Part shown: piece by piece, positions 38,601 to 53,600 of the stretch | Layout of the letters: each line of letters starts with the position of its first letter | Numbering within the stretch: the stretch's first letter is position 1 | Assembly (NCBI GenBank): GCA_963971405.1 | Contig: OZ020487.1 | Coordinates: 41,079,039 to 41,143,038 of the forward strand | DNA: 64,000 nucleotides | Reading direction: 5' to 3' | DNA from: Psococerastis gibbosa | Lineage: Eukaryota > Arthropoda > Insecta > Psocodea > Psocidae | The notes under the pieces: model-generated | The model's input: the letters and a program-made list of their open reading frames with translations, nothing else | What the model was told of the DNA's origin: nothing | Database searches by the model: none | Position numbers and translations under genes: made by a program

Positions 38601-41600
38601 GATTTTGATATTTTAAATGTACTTTGAAGCAGCTCTCACAGTGCGCTATCGACAACACCTAAAACAACTTTACCTCGAAGTCCTGCCCCGGTTCTAAGTC
38701 CTCCGAAAATTCCTTAAACCCAATACCATGTTTTAAATATTTATCTATTCACCGGACCTAAACCCAAAGTCAGGGCAAATTTAAAATTTTATGTAACCCT
38801 TTTGAATGATAACGACAACAGTGATATCATATTTGAAAAAAAATATATATACTAAAACAGGAAGCAGTCAATATATATAGGAGAAAATTTGAACAAGTGA
38901 ACAAAATGGCATTCATAATAAGGGGACAGAAGAATCCGGGCCAATAGGCCGTGGTCGATATGAAAGTAGGCTTCCAAACGTTTCGTCAACAACTGCGGTC
39001 GACATCTTCCGTGACACTACGTACACGTACACTTCTAAAATTATATCGGATTATATAAGATTAGCCCGGATTCTTCTGTCCCCTTATTAGACTCCGGCCG
39101 TGAAGGCCTTCGTTATTATAAAATGACATTCTTTTTTAGTGGTCTTTTACATGGCAGCTTTGTAAGCATTCTATGTGACTGTCACATTAACTGCACTTGC
39201 GTCACTTTGAACTCAAAATTATTACAGCGAAGACAAAGAAGATTGAAATAGAGATAAACATAGACCTAACCCACCCGATAACAAAGAATAGTTATGACTG
39301 GTTGTTCCTGGTTAAGATGTTGTAAAATTGACCTCTACTGTTAAATCAATTTTTTGCATTTAAAATAACCCCCTGAATAACATATCCGCTGCATTTCGAA
39401 TTAACACAGTACGGTAGGCTGTATCGAAAAACACCAGCTTTAGTTTGAGTGACTAATAAATAGCCTCTTTCCTCTTATTAGCCTTATTTGTTATTTTCTG
39501 CTGCTTCCTGATGCGTAATCATATGTTAACAGATTCTAGGGTCTTAGATTTTGTATTGAGGGACACTTCCACTTGTTGAATACTTAAATTGCTTCACACT
39601 GCTGACGGTTACTCCATCGTGGTTACATGGGCATCGGTAAATGTGGTGTGAATAGTCAATTGCGACCACAGCTCACCAGCCCGGATATTTTTAAAACACC
39701 AATTGGCCCCGGACGCGAAAGCCTTTGCTGTTATTTCAGGTCAAATGATGTTTTTCGACGTACTCTACCGTATGAACTACAGTATTAGAAATGCAGCGGT
39801 GAATCCCATAAAAGCCGCAAAAAGAAATTGGTAATTAACCGTTACCTGAGAGGGGGCGTGGCACAGCTGGAGCAGCTCCCAGGTTCAGCTTAGGAGCCTG
39901 GAAGGTCGAGGGCTGCAGTGGTGCGTAGGTCGGTGCTGGTGCGGGGGCGAAAGTCTGCGAGGGGGCAGGTGCGTAGGTCGGTGCTGATATCTGCGACGGT
40001 GGTGGAGCATACGATGGGGCAGCCGTAGGTGCCTGAATAAGATTCAACATACCAAAATACGAGTGTAATAACAATATCAATATTTCAAAGATATTAAACT
40101 GGGAGAAAAAAAATCCTTGCTTTAGACGTTTTAAGAGGATGTGGACCGTAGATATTGGTGACCCCTGGATTAATTTTACATTTAAATTACTACGTAAGCT
40201 ATAAAGATAGAGTTGCCTATTTTCAAATGGGTCTCCGTTTAACCTTACTTATCGGTTGGGCTCGAAATCCGATTCCCTCTAAATTCCTTATCTCCCTTGG
40301 CCTTAACTCGTAATTAATATGTGGGAGCCATATTTGTTATTGTTGGCACGTGATCACAATGGCGGACACTGATTGGCTGAGGTGGAGGTAGCACGTTTTG
40401 ATCTGATTTGATGAAGGAAGAGATGGGGATAGATTTTCTTAAAAATATAGGTCTAACCATATATATTATAGTATTCTGTGGGTCTAACTTTAGAGGAGCA
40501 TTTAAAAAGGGATTTTTTTTTACGCCTGTGTTATGTCTATCTACAGGCTTTTAAACAAGGAATCCTATCCAATCAAAAACTGATATTCGAAAAAAAGGAG
40601 ATAGACCCATTTGAAAATAGGCAACTCACATGGTCTATGATGGAAGTTGTAGTGGACTACTTCATACACAATATCATAGGATATTTTTTAATTATTGGTG
40701 TTGTAATTATTCAATGAACTTAACGGAGGACTAGAGCCAGGATAAGCGAAAAACACAGGCTTTTCTGTGCAGGACCCTCTTTTATCCTAGGGCTGAGAAA
40801 TTGGCCTTGATGGCGGAGGAACTCAATGAAGAGTCAAATGCATAAAGATGCAGAAGGCAACGGGAAACAACTGCATTACTATCCCCTAGTTGGCCTCGTA
40901 CAATCATCATGACATCAATGGCCATGATGATGAAGAGGCACTCAAAGAAGAAGCCATGCAATTGCAACTTAAAACTGCAGGGTGTAAGGGATAAGAGTAT
41001 TCTTACCACAAGACACACAGTAATATTATACAATAGCTTCATTTATTCATAAACTAAGATATATAAAACCATAGCTACAAATAAGCATCGCGGAGCGCTT
41101 ACTTCTTTAAGCAGCCATAAGCAAACATGCTCCAAATATCAGCCACTACTTAACAGTTTGACAGCCTCAGTTAAACATCTAAATAGGCCTGCATAAAATT
41201 GAAAGCAAGAAAACACTATGACCAAAGATTCAAGTTAACATCAATTATAAATAAATTCTCTCTGCCCGTGTCTGTTGTTGTTTTTTCGCCGCAGCGGAGC
41301 CGTGCCAGGACACGACAAGTTCAACTACAACGCTGGAGTGGGGGGAATGATAGTCAAGCAGCCAAGGACGGATTGAAGTAAGCAAGTCCTTTTCTACTTT
41401 ATGTCGCTCCCATTTGTTTTAATATGTATTGGCGTATTATATACCGAGTTTGACTGGGCCTGCGTTTGGTGGGCGTGGCTGACTGCAACAAGTAACTTAA
41501 GCAACATTACCGTGACAAGGACGATAAAAGCGAAAAGCATTTAACTTAGGTCCCCAATTACATCACGATACAAAGAAAAAAAATTAGATCATGCCCTAAT

Positions 41601-44600
41601 TAATTCTACATAAATCTGTTTAGCCATTCATTTCTACGTACACTACAAAAATGCAACAGCAAAACTTGAAAGGAAAACAAATAGGCCTACTAAAGCGTCA
41701 GAAATAGTTGTTCAGAGACTTCACCCGGTTTTTCTGGCAAGTTTACGGTCCTTTTTTGTATGGAGGAATGGAATGCCAAGAATTTTTATGCGCTAAAAAA
41801 TTAAAACAACGAGCAAATTGTAGGCTTGTAGGCACTAATAGGGAGAAGAAGACCCATTAAAGGAGTTAGACATTGAAGGTTAGGTAGGTGCCCATTCATT
41901 TTGGGTTATAATTTCAACGTATCTGATAAAGTACTATAGTATATATATATATATTATACTGTATAAATATAGTACTATAGTTTAATTATATTAAAAATAA
42001 AGCATGTTGCGTAGAATAAGCTACAAGGACTTGAGTGCAGTAAGGGGCTATATGTAAATATCAAAGTCACCCATTGAAAGGACAAAAAGTCTCTGAACAT
42101 TTCGTGTTATATCGCCCCAAACACGCAGCTTATAAGGTATACCTGACTAAGGAAAGGTGCACTACGAGGTGCGCTCACGTGGCGTATTCCAGACTGAGCA
42201 GCCTTAAACGAGAAAAAAGCCTGCCGTAATCTTCAGTGGGAATTAAAACTCATAGATATTAACTAAGCTACACTAAATTATTAAAAGCATTATAAATAAG
42301 CAATGGAATTGGCAGAAATCATCAATTAAATTTTCATCACGAGTGCTCCTTTAACTGGTGTTCAAATACATCAAATAACAAACAATTATTTATGTAATTT
42401 CGCCACCATTAGTCCGATGAACATTAAACTCATTATTAATTTATAATTATATTATTATGAAACAAGATACATACTGTATATGTTAATATTCGTATTTTGA
42501 TTTTTCAAATAAGTTTTAAATTAGACAAGATTCTTCACATTGAAACTAAACTAATGATGATTGGATTGTTAATTGCAGGGAACCGACCTTGTTGTTTACT
42601 TGTTTCACAAGACTAAGGCTGCACGTATCTTGCACAAGGATTAACTTATTGTGTGTATGTACCTTATGCTTACACTATGCTAAAGCCAGTTTTGCTAATT
42701 TTTATACTCAGATAAACCAGAAGTTTAATCGACGGTAAGACTTACATGGAACGGTAGCGGAGCCAGGGTCCCTGGTAGAGGAGATCCTGGACCTGCTCCC
42801 GGAGACTGGACAGCAGGTTGAAAGGGAGGCAATGACGAAGGCACAGATCCAAGGGCTGAGCCAATAATAGAAGATGGCGGTTTAACTCCCCTGGAAAACA
42901 ATAATTTAATACATTTTCAGCCATTTTGTTTTGTAAGAAACATAGTGGTTACGTGTATTTCAAAAATTGGGCTATGTGAAAACACGTCCCTCTCTTTGTT
43001 TTGTTAATTTAGATTATTAGTATACGATATAACTGAGTGGTATAGAATAGATCAAATCAAACTGCATCAAGCTGTTCTCTTTTGGCTTTCTGTAGTTTAC
43101 GCCTACGCTGTTAAATAGTCTGGGAGCAGGGCTGCCTTTATTTGATTTATTACTACAAATAAGTGAGCGAACCAAGAGCGAGTATGAGAATTTATGAGTG
43201 ATCTTACAGTCATAGTCAAATTTTCTACTTAAAAGTAATTAATTAAGGAAAACTTACGGGGGAATTGTAATAGGATCTAGGTTCGGAGCTGGCGGATTTT
43301 GTCTCGCCACGAGTTTTGCATGAACATCGCAGTACAGCTTATTACTGATGTTGTAGTAGCCGACATTTTTCAATGACTGACCACATGTCGCACATTTAAA
43401 GCATTCTACGTGCAAATTCTTATCCTTGATCCGAACAAAAAGACCACTAGAATAAAGAAAAAATACGAAAATTAATTGCAACAGCAAATATACGCTAATT
43501 GAATCAAAATACATTATATGGATAAATTATTACTATGTCTTCAAATACAGGCATGTAATTACAGTAGTAAGGTATAGGGACTATAATACGTGTATTATAC
43601 CTGTCATTAAAAAAATAAATGACAAAAATGACTTCACAATTTTCAAATATGGAAACACCCCTTTTCTTTCAATGTTTATTTCACAATTTCAGTGCATTCC
43701 CCATCTACGCGTATTTTCATATGTTAATAATATGATTTAATCAAGCAAAATATCTATTGTGATTTTTTTGCCTTCTACAAATTGTTAGGGTTAATTGGTT
43801 TAGACTTAGGTCGTTATTAATGAAGACTGTTATTTACTCCAAATTCAAATTACGAGAAGTTCTTAATACAGTATAATCCTAATTTGATTCGATGCAGTAC
43901 TTTCTAAAATGAAGTAGGCCTAGTTTCTAAAAGCAGGAAAAAAGTTTCTACGTAAATTCTCATTTGTTTAATAATGGGAAGATACAGTACATGCTATTAA
44001 ATATGGGTACTGGCTGACTAGGAACTGAAAGTAACTAGCCAATGTTTTCGTTCAAATACATGAATGTGTACATTGAACATCGACTCTGATGGCAAGATAG
44101 TGTTTATAATTGTGCTAGTCTCTACAAGCCATGCAATCGGAGACGTGTCGTAACTACTGTTATATGTTATGCATATGCATAAGTATATGCTGTGTTATAT
44201 TTGCATTTGAACACTATAACAACGGTTTTACAATAGCAATATATATTGTAGGTACAACAAAACTTCACGAAGTACCAATTACCATGCTCTTTTCAGAAGA
44301 TGTGGATTACATTGCAATACGGTACCTACCTGAAAGCTTTTTTTTGGGGGGGGGGGGGGGAGTAGAGTAAAATTTGCCAAAAATCAATAAATTAAGCATG
44401 GTTCTTTGAAAATTCTTGTGCAATTTCTGAAGAAGTCTATTTCTTAAATACAGACATTTTCAATAACATACATATTTAGTACAATCCACACCCTCTTGGA
44501 AGCGTAAGGTAAAAGAAACACTCAAAACCACAAAGTAACCATGCAGTTCAAGCATACACATTGCGACGGTGCCTCCAGTTCACTATAGATGTCGGGACAT

Positions 44601-47600
44601 GCAAGTCGGAGAAAAGGAGTAATAACAAGTGATGCCGAAGTCATTAGAACAAAAGATCAAAGGATAGACAGGAGTAAAGTAGATGTGATTGGGAATCTTA
44701 CACTATGAAACGATCACAATCTGAACACTTTGGGGTGTCCGAACTAACTGCTGGTCCTGACGGCGTCGATTGAGGTTGTGATTGGGAAGGGTGAGAGGAT
44801 CCCTGCGGTGTGATTGGACGAGGAGTTGTGTCTCGTCCTCCAATAGCGTGGCTGATCGTCGAATAATAGGACTGTAAGCTAGTAGGCGCTGCACAAGCAA
44901 AAAAACCAACACTCCCAATTTTTCCTCATAAAAAATAAAGAAAACATTTCCCATGATCTGAGGATGTTACAAGTTTTGTGAATAGTGGGTAATGCCAAAG
45001 TAGCCAGTAGCTAGGTTAATTAAGTCATTAAAAATTTTTATTATCAAAACGTCAAAGACTGACAAGCCTACTTCGTAACTGCGTATATAACATTATCTTA
45101 TTATATTATTAATGAAATTCACAGTTAAGAGTTTGAGCATATGTCAATGACCAAAGATTAACATTATCCAGCCATTGCGTTGGTAGTCTTATCCTTAGGC
45201 ACTTAGATCTTGATACCGAAAGAACTGCGGTGGCTGCTGTGAGTTATGATTCACCCACTAATCACTAAACCTGACGACAACTTAAACAACGTCATTAAGT
45301 CATTCACGTCCACAATCTTATCTACAGACAATTTAATTAATAATTTAGAGACTAATTATTGACATTGGATTAAGAGCATATCGGAGCACCCCCACTACTT
45401 TTGTACATAGTCAATTTTTATCAGAAATATCGATCGTTGAGTCATCAAAAATATCCGTTATATTGGCAGAAATGCTCCTCAACATGCTGATATATTCAAT
45501 AACACCTAGTTCTTGAACTCCTTCCCCAGGACTACCACACCAATTGTTATTTTTACAAATCAAATTAAATAGTTGGAACCTCGTCCGTGTTAGGAAGAGG
45601 TACCATATATTTGTTTAAAAACAATTCTTCTGCTCTGATGTTATTGATAGCTTTACGATTGACATGTCATGAGCTATTAGATTTTCACACTAATAAGGCT
45701 TTTCCCCCTCCGATTGTCTCTTAATGATAAACTGTGCACTTAAATTTTGTAATATATGCGCTTTGTAACAAGCTACTAATAAAAGGTAAATTTAATGAGT
45801 AAGTTGTTTAAATTATCAATATTAAAATCTTCAGATCGAAGCCAATTTACAGCGTCAACAGCATGAAAGCGGAAACCATGGCCATGGGTGCCATCGACTT
45901 ACACTATGAGCCTCTCACAATCTGCACAAACATTTTGACCAGGAGGCAAAATCTTCAACGGATCTTGAGGCGCATCCAGTTTGGTCTCAGGGGCAGACAC
46001 GTGCCTCAAACCAGCTAGAGGATTGGTAACCGGTGCAGATGATACTTTTGGTGTGTTGGGAGCGGATACTGCAGCTGGTACTGTTGCTAAAAACTTTATC
46101 GGTTAAAAACTTTCTAAAGCTATGATTCATTGATTTCATAATTAAATATGCATTCGGAATAAGAGCATCACTGTAGTTCCTTTTTTTTGTAAAGTCAGCA
46201 TGGGTAGCTAAGTAGATAAAATAGGTAACTAGGCAAGGTTACATTAGTGTCGGTCGTATATGCCCAATAACCAATACGTAGGTGAGAGCGTGGATTTCGG
46301 TATATTTGGACCGTTTAACAATATATCGCAATGAGCCCTAACTGCTAATGGGTATCACGTTCGAATAGCCCACAACGGCCACGGTTTTTAAAGAAACCCT
46401 CTGAAAATCAGCTACCTTCATTAATTATCATGAACCATGAATTATTTTGTCCGTAGCTTCGTTCATATTGAGCTATAGCCAGGTAGTCACACTGCAAACA
46501 CATGTCGTACCCAGATTTAAATAGGGCCATAACCCTTACGAAATCGCTAATGAATGATGCTATTGAAATCTCGTTGCAATGTGTTCGCTCCCTATTTCCT
46601 TGTTTAAATGTATATTACTGAGCGGACGTTTTTTGATAAAGGTTGCCCCTTAAATTTATCCAACATTTCTCTACTAAGACCAACCTGGTTCAGGTTCCCT
46701 GGGCTCATTGTCGATCTCCTGGACCATTTTAAGAACTTCACTGTTGGCAGCATTATATGTTTTTTCGTTCTTCATGAAATTTACACTGCAAAAATGAAAC
46801 AATTATGTTCAATTTACACTAAATAAATACTTATTGAATGTAAGGTAATTGCAATTGGGCTTCATTTTCGTGATATGTCCATTGTAATTTGTACTTAGTC
46901 TGAATCTTGCAACGGCCGCAAGCATGTTTTTATTTATTTATCTACATGACACACTTACCCTAATACGCCACCAGCGAGGACTTCAGTCTGCGCACTAAGA
47001 GTCTCAGCAATATTTTCCTCGGAGTACATTTGGATGGGGGAATTGTAGACTTTGTTGGCCAAATTCTTAGTGGCGTCACCATTCAGCTGTTGTCCGCCGA
47101 ACGGTTTAGCCGCCACGTTGTGCTGTGAGCCCACAGCCGGGGCTGGTGCCTGTTTATACGCCAGTGACGTCTTTGTCACAGGTTGAATGTTGCTGGAGTT
47201 CTGGATGGATGGAGAGGGACCGACTGGCGTGACGGACGGCTTCCACGTTGAGCCTCCTCTGCAAATTCAAGACCAGCAATAACGTACCGTATCACTTGAA
47301 ACAAATTTGAAGATTAATTTTCATTTGGAAAACGGGCTTTTCAGGTTGAGTGAGGCCAATTAACAGCCCTAGACTTTTGATATCGATTGAGCTAGAAGCC
47401 ATGTACTATGAAGTAAGGAGATTTTAATTTTGATTAAAGATTTGATAAATGGAAACTCGTAATGATGCCTAATAATATGATGTCTAACATGGCGGCATGA
47501 TTTGGGGGCCATATTCCAAATGTTTGATACTTCTTCACTGAAATTGGCTATCACTTGACAACCTGCAGCCTGATCATGGCGATTTTAATCCCGGGGTTAA

Positions 47601-50600
47601 TTTAATACCATGTCACGTGATGGGGATAATTCAATTGTTTAAAATAAAAGACAAGCTAGTTTCAGATTTTTGTAATTTTTGATGCTGGTAATCGTCGCAG
47701 TGCTAAGCGCGGAAAATTCAAATTTAAACAATTGCATTATCTTGAGCTATATTTTTGGTGGGTTTCTTCATTTTTTCTGCATTAGATTTAGACAAATTAT
47801 TTATAATCATTAATACATTAATTCAAAATATTAAAACTTGTTTATTTCTAGGGCGATGTGTGTTTATATTTGCTATTTATATTTCTACGGCAGCGTCGCG
47901 TCAGCTCAGTTGTTTAGCATTGCCATTTAAAAATTCTGAAATTTGCTTTTCCTTTATTTTAAACAATTGAATTAACCCCATCCCGTGACATGGTATTAAA
48001 TTAACCTCGGGATTATAATCGCCATGATCAGGCTGCTGAAGGAGGTATTAACAAGGTAGATAGGGAAGAAAAACCTTCCAAGCTAGGCTGTCACATCTAA
48101 TACTATAATACATGGTTTCATCAACACATCAGTACATACCTTTGTATAGTGAGTTCAAAGCTATTACCAGCTCTGACTAGGGCATTTTGTGCGTCTTTAT
48201 GAGATAAGTTGTACAAATCAACATTATTAACTTTGATAAGCGAATCTCCCGCCTGGAGCCCAGCCTTTTCCGCAAGTGAATTTCCGTTCACCTGGAAAGA
48301 AGAAAATTACATGAATCAGTTAGATAGCATATAAAAAGCAGCGAGAACAAGCAAACTGCCAGGAATAGTTAAGAGACAATCTGAGGAGGAAAAGACTTAA
48401 TAAGTGTAAACATCCAATATCTCATCTCATATCAATCGTAGAACAGTCAAAAATATCAGGACAAACAAAAGACATTTTTCTGAGCATTTTGATTTAAGAT
48501 ATATGTATGTGCCTCTCGAATACAGATTGGCCACAATTATTGAATTTGATTTGTACAAAATACGTTTGGTGTGGTAGACCCGAGGATGGAGTTCAAGAAC
48601 TATGGTCAATTGGCTTTAGTGAAGGCTACATGTCATATGTCAAAATGTAGAGGAGCATTTCTGCTAATGAAACGGTTATTTTTGATGGCTCTACAATCGA
48701 TATTTCCTGTCAAAATCTACTTTGAACATAAAAGCGTAGTGGGAGTACTCGTTTGTTCTTAAGAAACAGCTATTGGTCCCTCGTCCAATGCCAACGACCC
48801 CATGGATTTTAGAAATGTTTGCTTTACTAGTTATACGTTAACATATAGGAAAAGCTTTGTGATGGCCGAAATGTTCGATTTCGAGATTTCAATTGATTTA
48901 CACGTTTTTAGAAAACAAAAAATATTTTTTTACGGAATGTTTGTAAATGGATTTCTGGGCAAACTACTCGATGGAAATTCGAGAAGTCATATCTCAGGAC
49001 TATTTTTTTCTATTTTGGGCTAACTCAATTTGTGTCTTGGTTAGGCTAGCAATGTCAATAGAATTTTAGAATATTTTGATATCATGTTTAATCCTGTCAT
49101 TGTCCAATCACTAAGTTGCAGAAACTCTTAAGCCATTATGTAATGTCACCAGATAGGCTAACGATTATTTATTAGCCATTTTATCATAAATTAATCTTCC
49201 GTAAAAGGCTACCTTAGACCTACCTCTTATCTCGAATCTTAATACATGCAAATCTAGGGATTTACAAGTGATCCCGGCTGAAAACATTCAACATTAATGT
49301 AAAATGCTCAAACCCTACTATTTTGCACCCATATTTTCTTAATGCTCCCCCTCAGCCCTGATGGGGAGACTCCGGACCTCTGCCCTGTTATCCGAGAAAT
49401 GCTACTGTTCATAATTAATCAATTGCTTGGGGTAGAGGAACCAATTTTCCCTTGGCCAAGGACCCAGTTGCTAGCTGAAATCCTGGCTTCGCCCTTGAAA
49501 TTAGTGCATTCTAATATACACCTAATGTAAGCAACTACATGGGTAATCATTCGGTCGTGCCCATAAATCACTTACCCCGGGGCCCTTAAAGACTCACTGC
49601 GGCTCTGATGAGGTGTAGAGGTGTAGCCAAACTGTCTGCTATTCGTCTTCGATTAGCCTGCTGCCGTACATCGTAATGTGATGGGAATGAAGCAACACAA
49701 CGTGGTTCACTTGGGTGCTTCTGTTTTTAAAGTGCGTCAAAGATAGCGGGGAGTGTGTAACATCAATAGTTGGCAAGCGTTTCTATTGGAATAGTCCGGT
49801 AGTGAGCAATCTCTCGTTAAATAGCATCCCTCGTTACATAATGCTCATTTCGTAAATAGCCTCACACACTCGAGGTTGCATGAGTGATGAAAGGTGAAAT
49901 GTGAATGGGACACAACGGCTGATGCTGGCGCTTGGAGTTAGTGCCAAAAGCTGTTATGTTTTCATATCGGGGGTCTCTTTTCCTTCAATAATGCATCCGC
50001 GGTTATGTACGTAGCCAATACATGCCTATGGTACATGGTATAGTAACCTGTTAAACAAACATCTGCCTGCCCATCCGACGCTACAGCTTGGAGTGAGCCT
50101 TCCCGCGCCACCTCTTTCCAGACATCACGGTCCCTCGTCCTGCTCTACCTCCACCTCAGGTTGTTCTATACCAAGTCCCCGACGAGAAGTAGGGCAGAAG
50201 TTAAAATCAACATTTGGCCAACAGAGAGCAAAGGAAACGGAAACTAACATACTTCTAACACACTTCGGCCATATGATGAAGAACGAAAACTATCGCTTTC
50301 TGCATGTAATAATGAAAGGGAAGGTAGAAGGGCAGAGGGTTCCCAACAGAAGAACATCCTGGTTGAGAAACCTGTGGCAGTGGTTCGGCAAGAGCAAGAC
50401 TTCCCTTTTCAGAGCAGCATTCTCCAAGGTCCAAACTGCCATAATGGTCGCCTATCTAGAAGAGGCATTAAAAGATGAAGAAGAATAACAAAGGTAATTG
50501 TATTATACGACAGTCCTCCGTCAAAAATAGAGAATAAATAACCCATGAAACAAGTACATACATGTAATTCTTGCCAGGGTAACCCTCAGCAGTGTGAAGC

Positions 50601-53600
50601 AATTCAAGTACCTGGGTAGCACAATAGCAAAAGATAATATCTCAGCAGCTGAAATAAACAGCGGCATTCAGTAAGCGAAAGTGGCCTTCAATACAAAATC
50701 CAAGATCAACATAAAAGTAAGCATCAGGAATCGGTTCCTAAAAACCTATGTATGGAGTGTTTTTGCTTTCCAATTTATTTAATCCGGATTAGAAACCCCG
50801 ATAAGGAACTAAAGAGGCTAGAATCGCTTGAAATGTGGTGTTACGGAAGGATGTTTCGGATCAGTTGGAGGGATCACGTGACGAATGAAATATATTGAAG
50901 CACAGAGAGACAGTTTCTACCTCATTTAAAAAGTAGAAGAGTGAAATGGGTAGGGCGTTTAAGACATGAAAATTTGGCACGCACCATCATTGAGGGCATA
51001 ATTTTAGAAATAGAAGAGGAAGGTCGAAGAAGGAATTTATGGAACAACGAAATAAGACGCAGGAGCTCGAATCCATCATGAACTGAAGAGGAAGATGCAG
51101 GACCGAGAGAGCTGGAAGATGATATGTACAGGGAGTTGTTGCCAGCCAATTGTTGAGACTGTGACCTTAGGCGCCCATTCCATTGACCGGCTAGGGCTAT
51201 TTCCAAAAACAGTGACGTGGTAGCAGACATTCAAGACTTAGGTTGCGTTTCCATCGATCTCGCATTGCAGAATGCAAATGACGTTGACGGAAATTAGAAT
51301 TTTTCTTTTTATAGAAATCTATTAAAATGTTTGTACTTAACATATCCCATGACGCCATTTTTTAATTTTAGTTTGTTTGTGATTTTACTGTATGATCATT
51401 GATCAATTTTAACTATGGCGTAGACGAAAATAAACATTTACGTCAATTCTGCAATGCGAGGTCGGTGGAAACGCCACCTAAGTCTTGAATGTCTGCTACC
51501 ACGTCACCGTTTTTGGAAATAGCCCTAGCCGGTCAATGGAATGGGCACCTCAGGAGAAGGCAACTTCGTCATAGGCAAAAAAAAAAAAAAAATAGATAGG
51601 CCTTTAACCTATACGTCCTCTGGCAGTTGTGTTTAGTCTATACTATGCACAAGTACCAGAAATACGAGATATACGATATTCGTATTTTTTATAATAGGCG
51701 GCTTTATTTATTTTTCTCTTTTCGTCTATGACGCAGACAAATACGGTGACGTGGTAGCAGACATTCAAGACTTAGGCGGGGTTTCCACCGACCTCGCATT
51801 GCAGAATGCAAATGACATTGACGGAAATGTTTGTTTTACTTTTTATAGAAATCTATTAAAATGTTTGTTATTAAAATACCCCATGACGCAATTTTTTAAT
51901 TTTAGTTAGTTTGTTTGTGATTTTACTCTATGATCATTGATCAATTTTAACTATGACATAGAGTAAAACAAACATTTCCGTCAATGTCATTTGCATTCTG
52001 CAATGCGAGGTCGTTGGAAACCCCGCCTAAGTCTTGAATGTCTGCTACTACGTCACCGTATTTGTATTTAGCCGTAGCCGGTCGGTGGAAACCGCGCCTA
52101 TGCTCACTTGTTATCATGAATAGCCATACACAAAACATAAACCGCTGTGAAATGACTCAGTCTCAGACATGAGTGCAGTTACAGGCCTCCGGTTGGATAC
52201 AGTTGGCGGTTTCTACCAAGGATAAAGCTCTCAAATGACGCTCAGCCTCATTTATCATTTTGTGCAAAGCAAACCTACCGCCGATATTCGCCGGCAGACC
52301 TCAATCATGGATATATCATTCATTGCTTTACGCCAAGGGCTAACATCACTGTCTATTGAATTAGGGGACGTGGAATTGCAATGGGGAAATAAAACAGCGT
52401 GATAGAAAGCAACGGCGTTTCAAGTTGGGCAAAATACATTTATTGTGTCTCCATAGATTGGAATAACCGTGACTGGGCTTTCAAAATGAATCAAATATGG
52501 CGGTAAACGGTAGCTACCTATACTAACTGTCAATGGGTATTGACAGAAAGCTGAAGGGATTTGAAATACAAATTATTGTAGCTTAACTAGTTAGTTGAAA
52601 TTTTTAGGAGACGTAGATAGTTATAAAAAATAGCGAAAGAAATAAATAAAATTTCTCCATCTCAATGTCAATCAATCCAGAGCCATAACAAAGACACAAG
52701 TTATCATCACTATACTGGCAGGCGCGGCAGAAGATGGCGGTAATGCCAAGAGTGGGTGTTGGATAAAGAAAGAAGAAGTAAAATAAAAGCGGCTCAGATG
52801 AAGTGGCTAAGACGGATTGCTGGTTGAACAAGGTGGGACCAAATCCGAAATGACCACATCAGACAAGACCTGCAAGGGTATTCCATAGAGAGAAGAATAG
52901 AGAACAAGCAACTGCAATGGTTTGGCCACGTCCAAAGGATGGATGAGACTAGGACCACCCGGACTCCCGAAGGTTGGCGGAAGCAGGGTAAAAGGGTAGA
53001 AGACCCATCGACAGACAGAGGAAAACCCTCGAGGAAAGAGTCGAACAACTCGCCGGAGCAAGAGGAAAAACAATGGCCAAGCTCTTGACGTTATCGTCTG
53101 ACTGGGTCGAGCATAAGAAATGGGTCCGGGACGACCCCCTCACGCTGCGCAGGCGGTACTGTGAGGGAAGAGGAAGAAGAAGATATTTATAAAACTTTAC
53201 ATATTGCGTGAAAAAGTTCAACTTTTTGGGAAGGAAGTTTATTTAAGATCTTCTCTTCACCGTATCTACCTCTATTCAGGCAATCTTTTACATCCTGTAA
53301 AGATGAATAAACAAATCTTTGACTGCCATGGGTGTTACTGGTTGCTACAACTCGGAAACTGACATTTTCCTTTGAAAGATTTGACCTATCAGAGTTTATT
53401 CTATTAAGATCTTAGTGCCTAAATAACTCATGTCGAATAATCAAGTCAGAAAAAGAAGAATTCAAATAATTTAGAATATTCCCAAAATTTGGCTTAAATC
53501 AATCGCCCAGAAATTCTAGGATAATACAAAAATAATCATTTGGGAACCACGTTCTACTATAGGCCCTAAAAGAATTTCGGTTACTCGCAAAATTTGACAG

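Noticed and set aside
44702..46086. Exons A and B spliced in series as two LIM starts
   Set aside because: A leaves in phase 2 and B enters in phase 1, so the joint would shift the frame.
52794..53221. Minus-strand ORFs of 84-90 aa in intron 1
   Set aside because: Overlapping shadows of the plus-strand LINE-C fragment.
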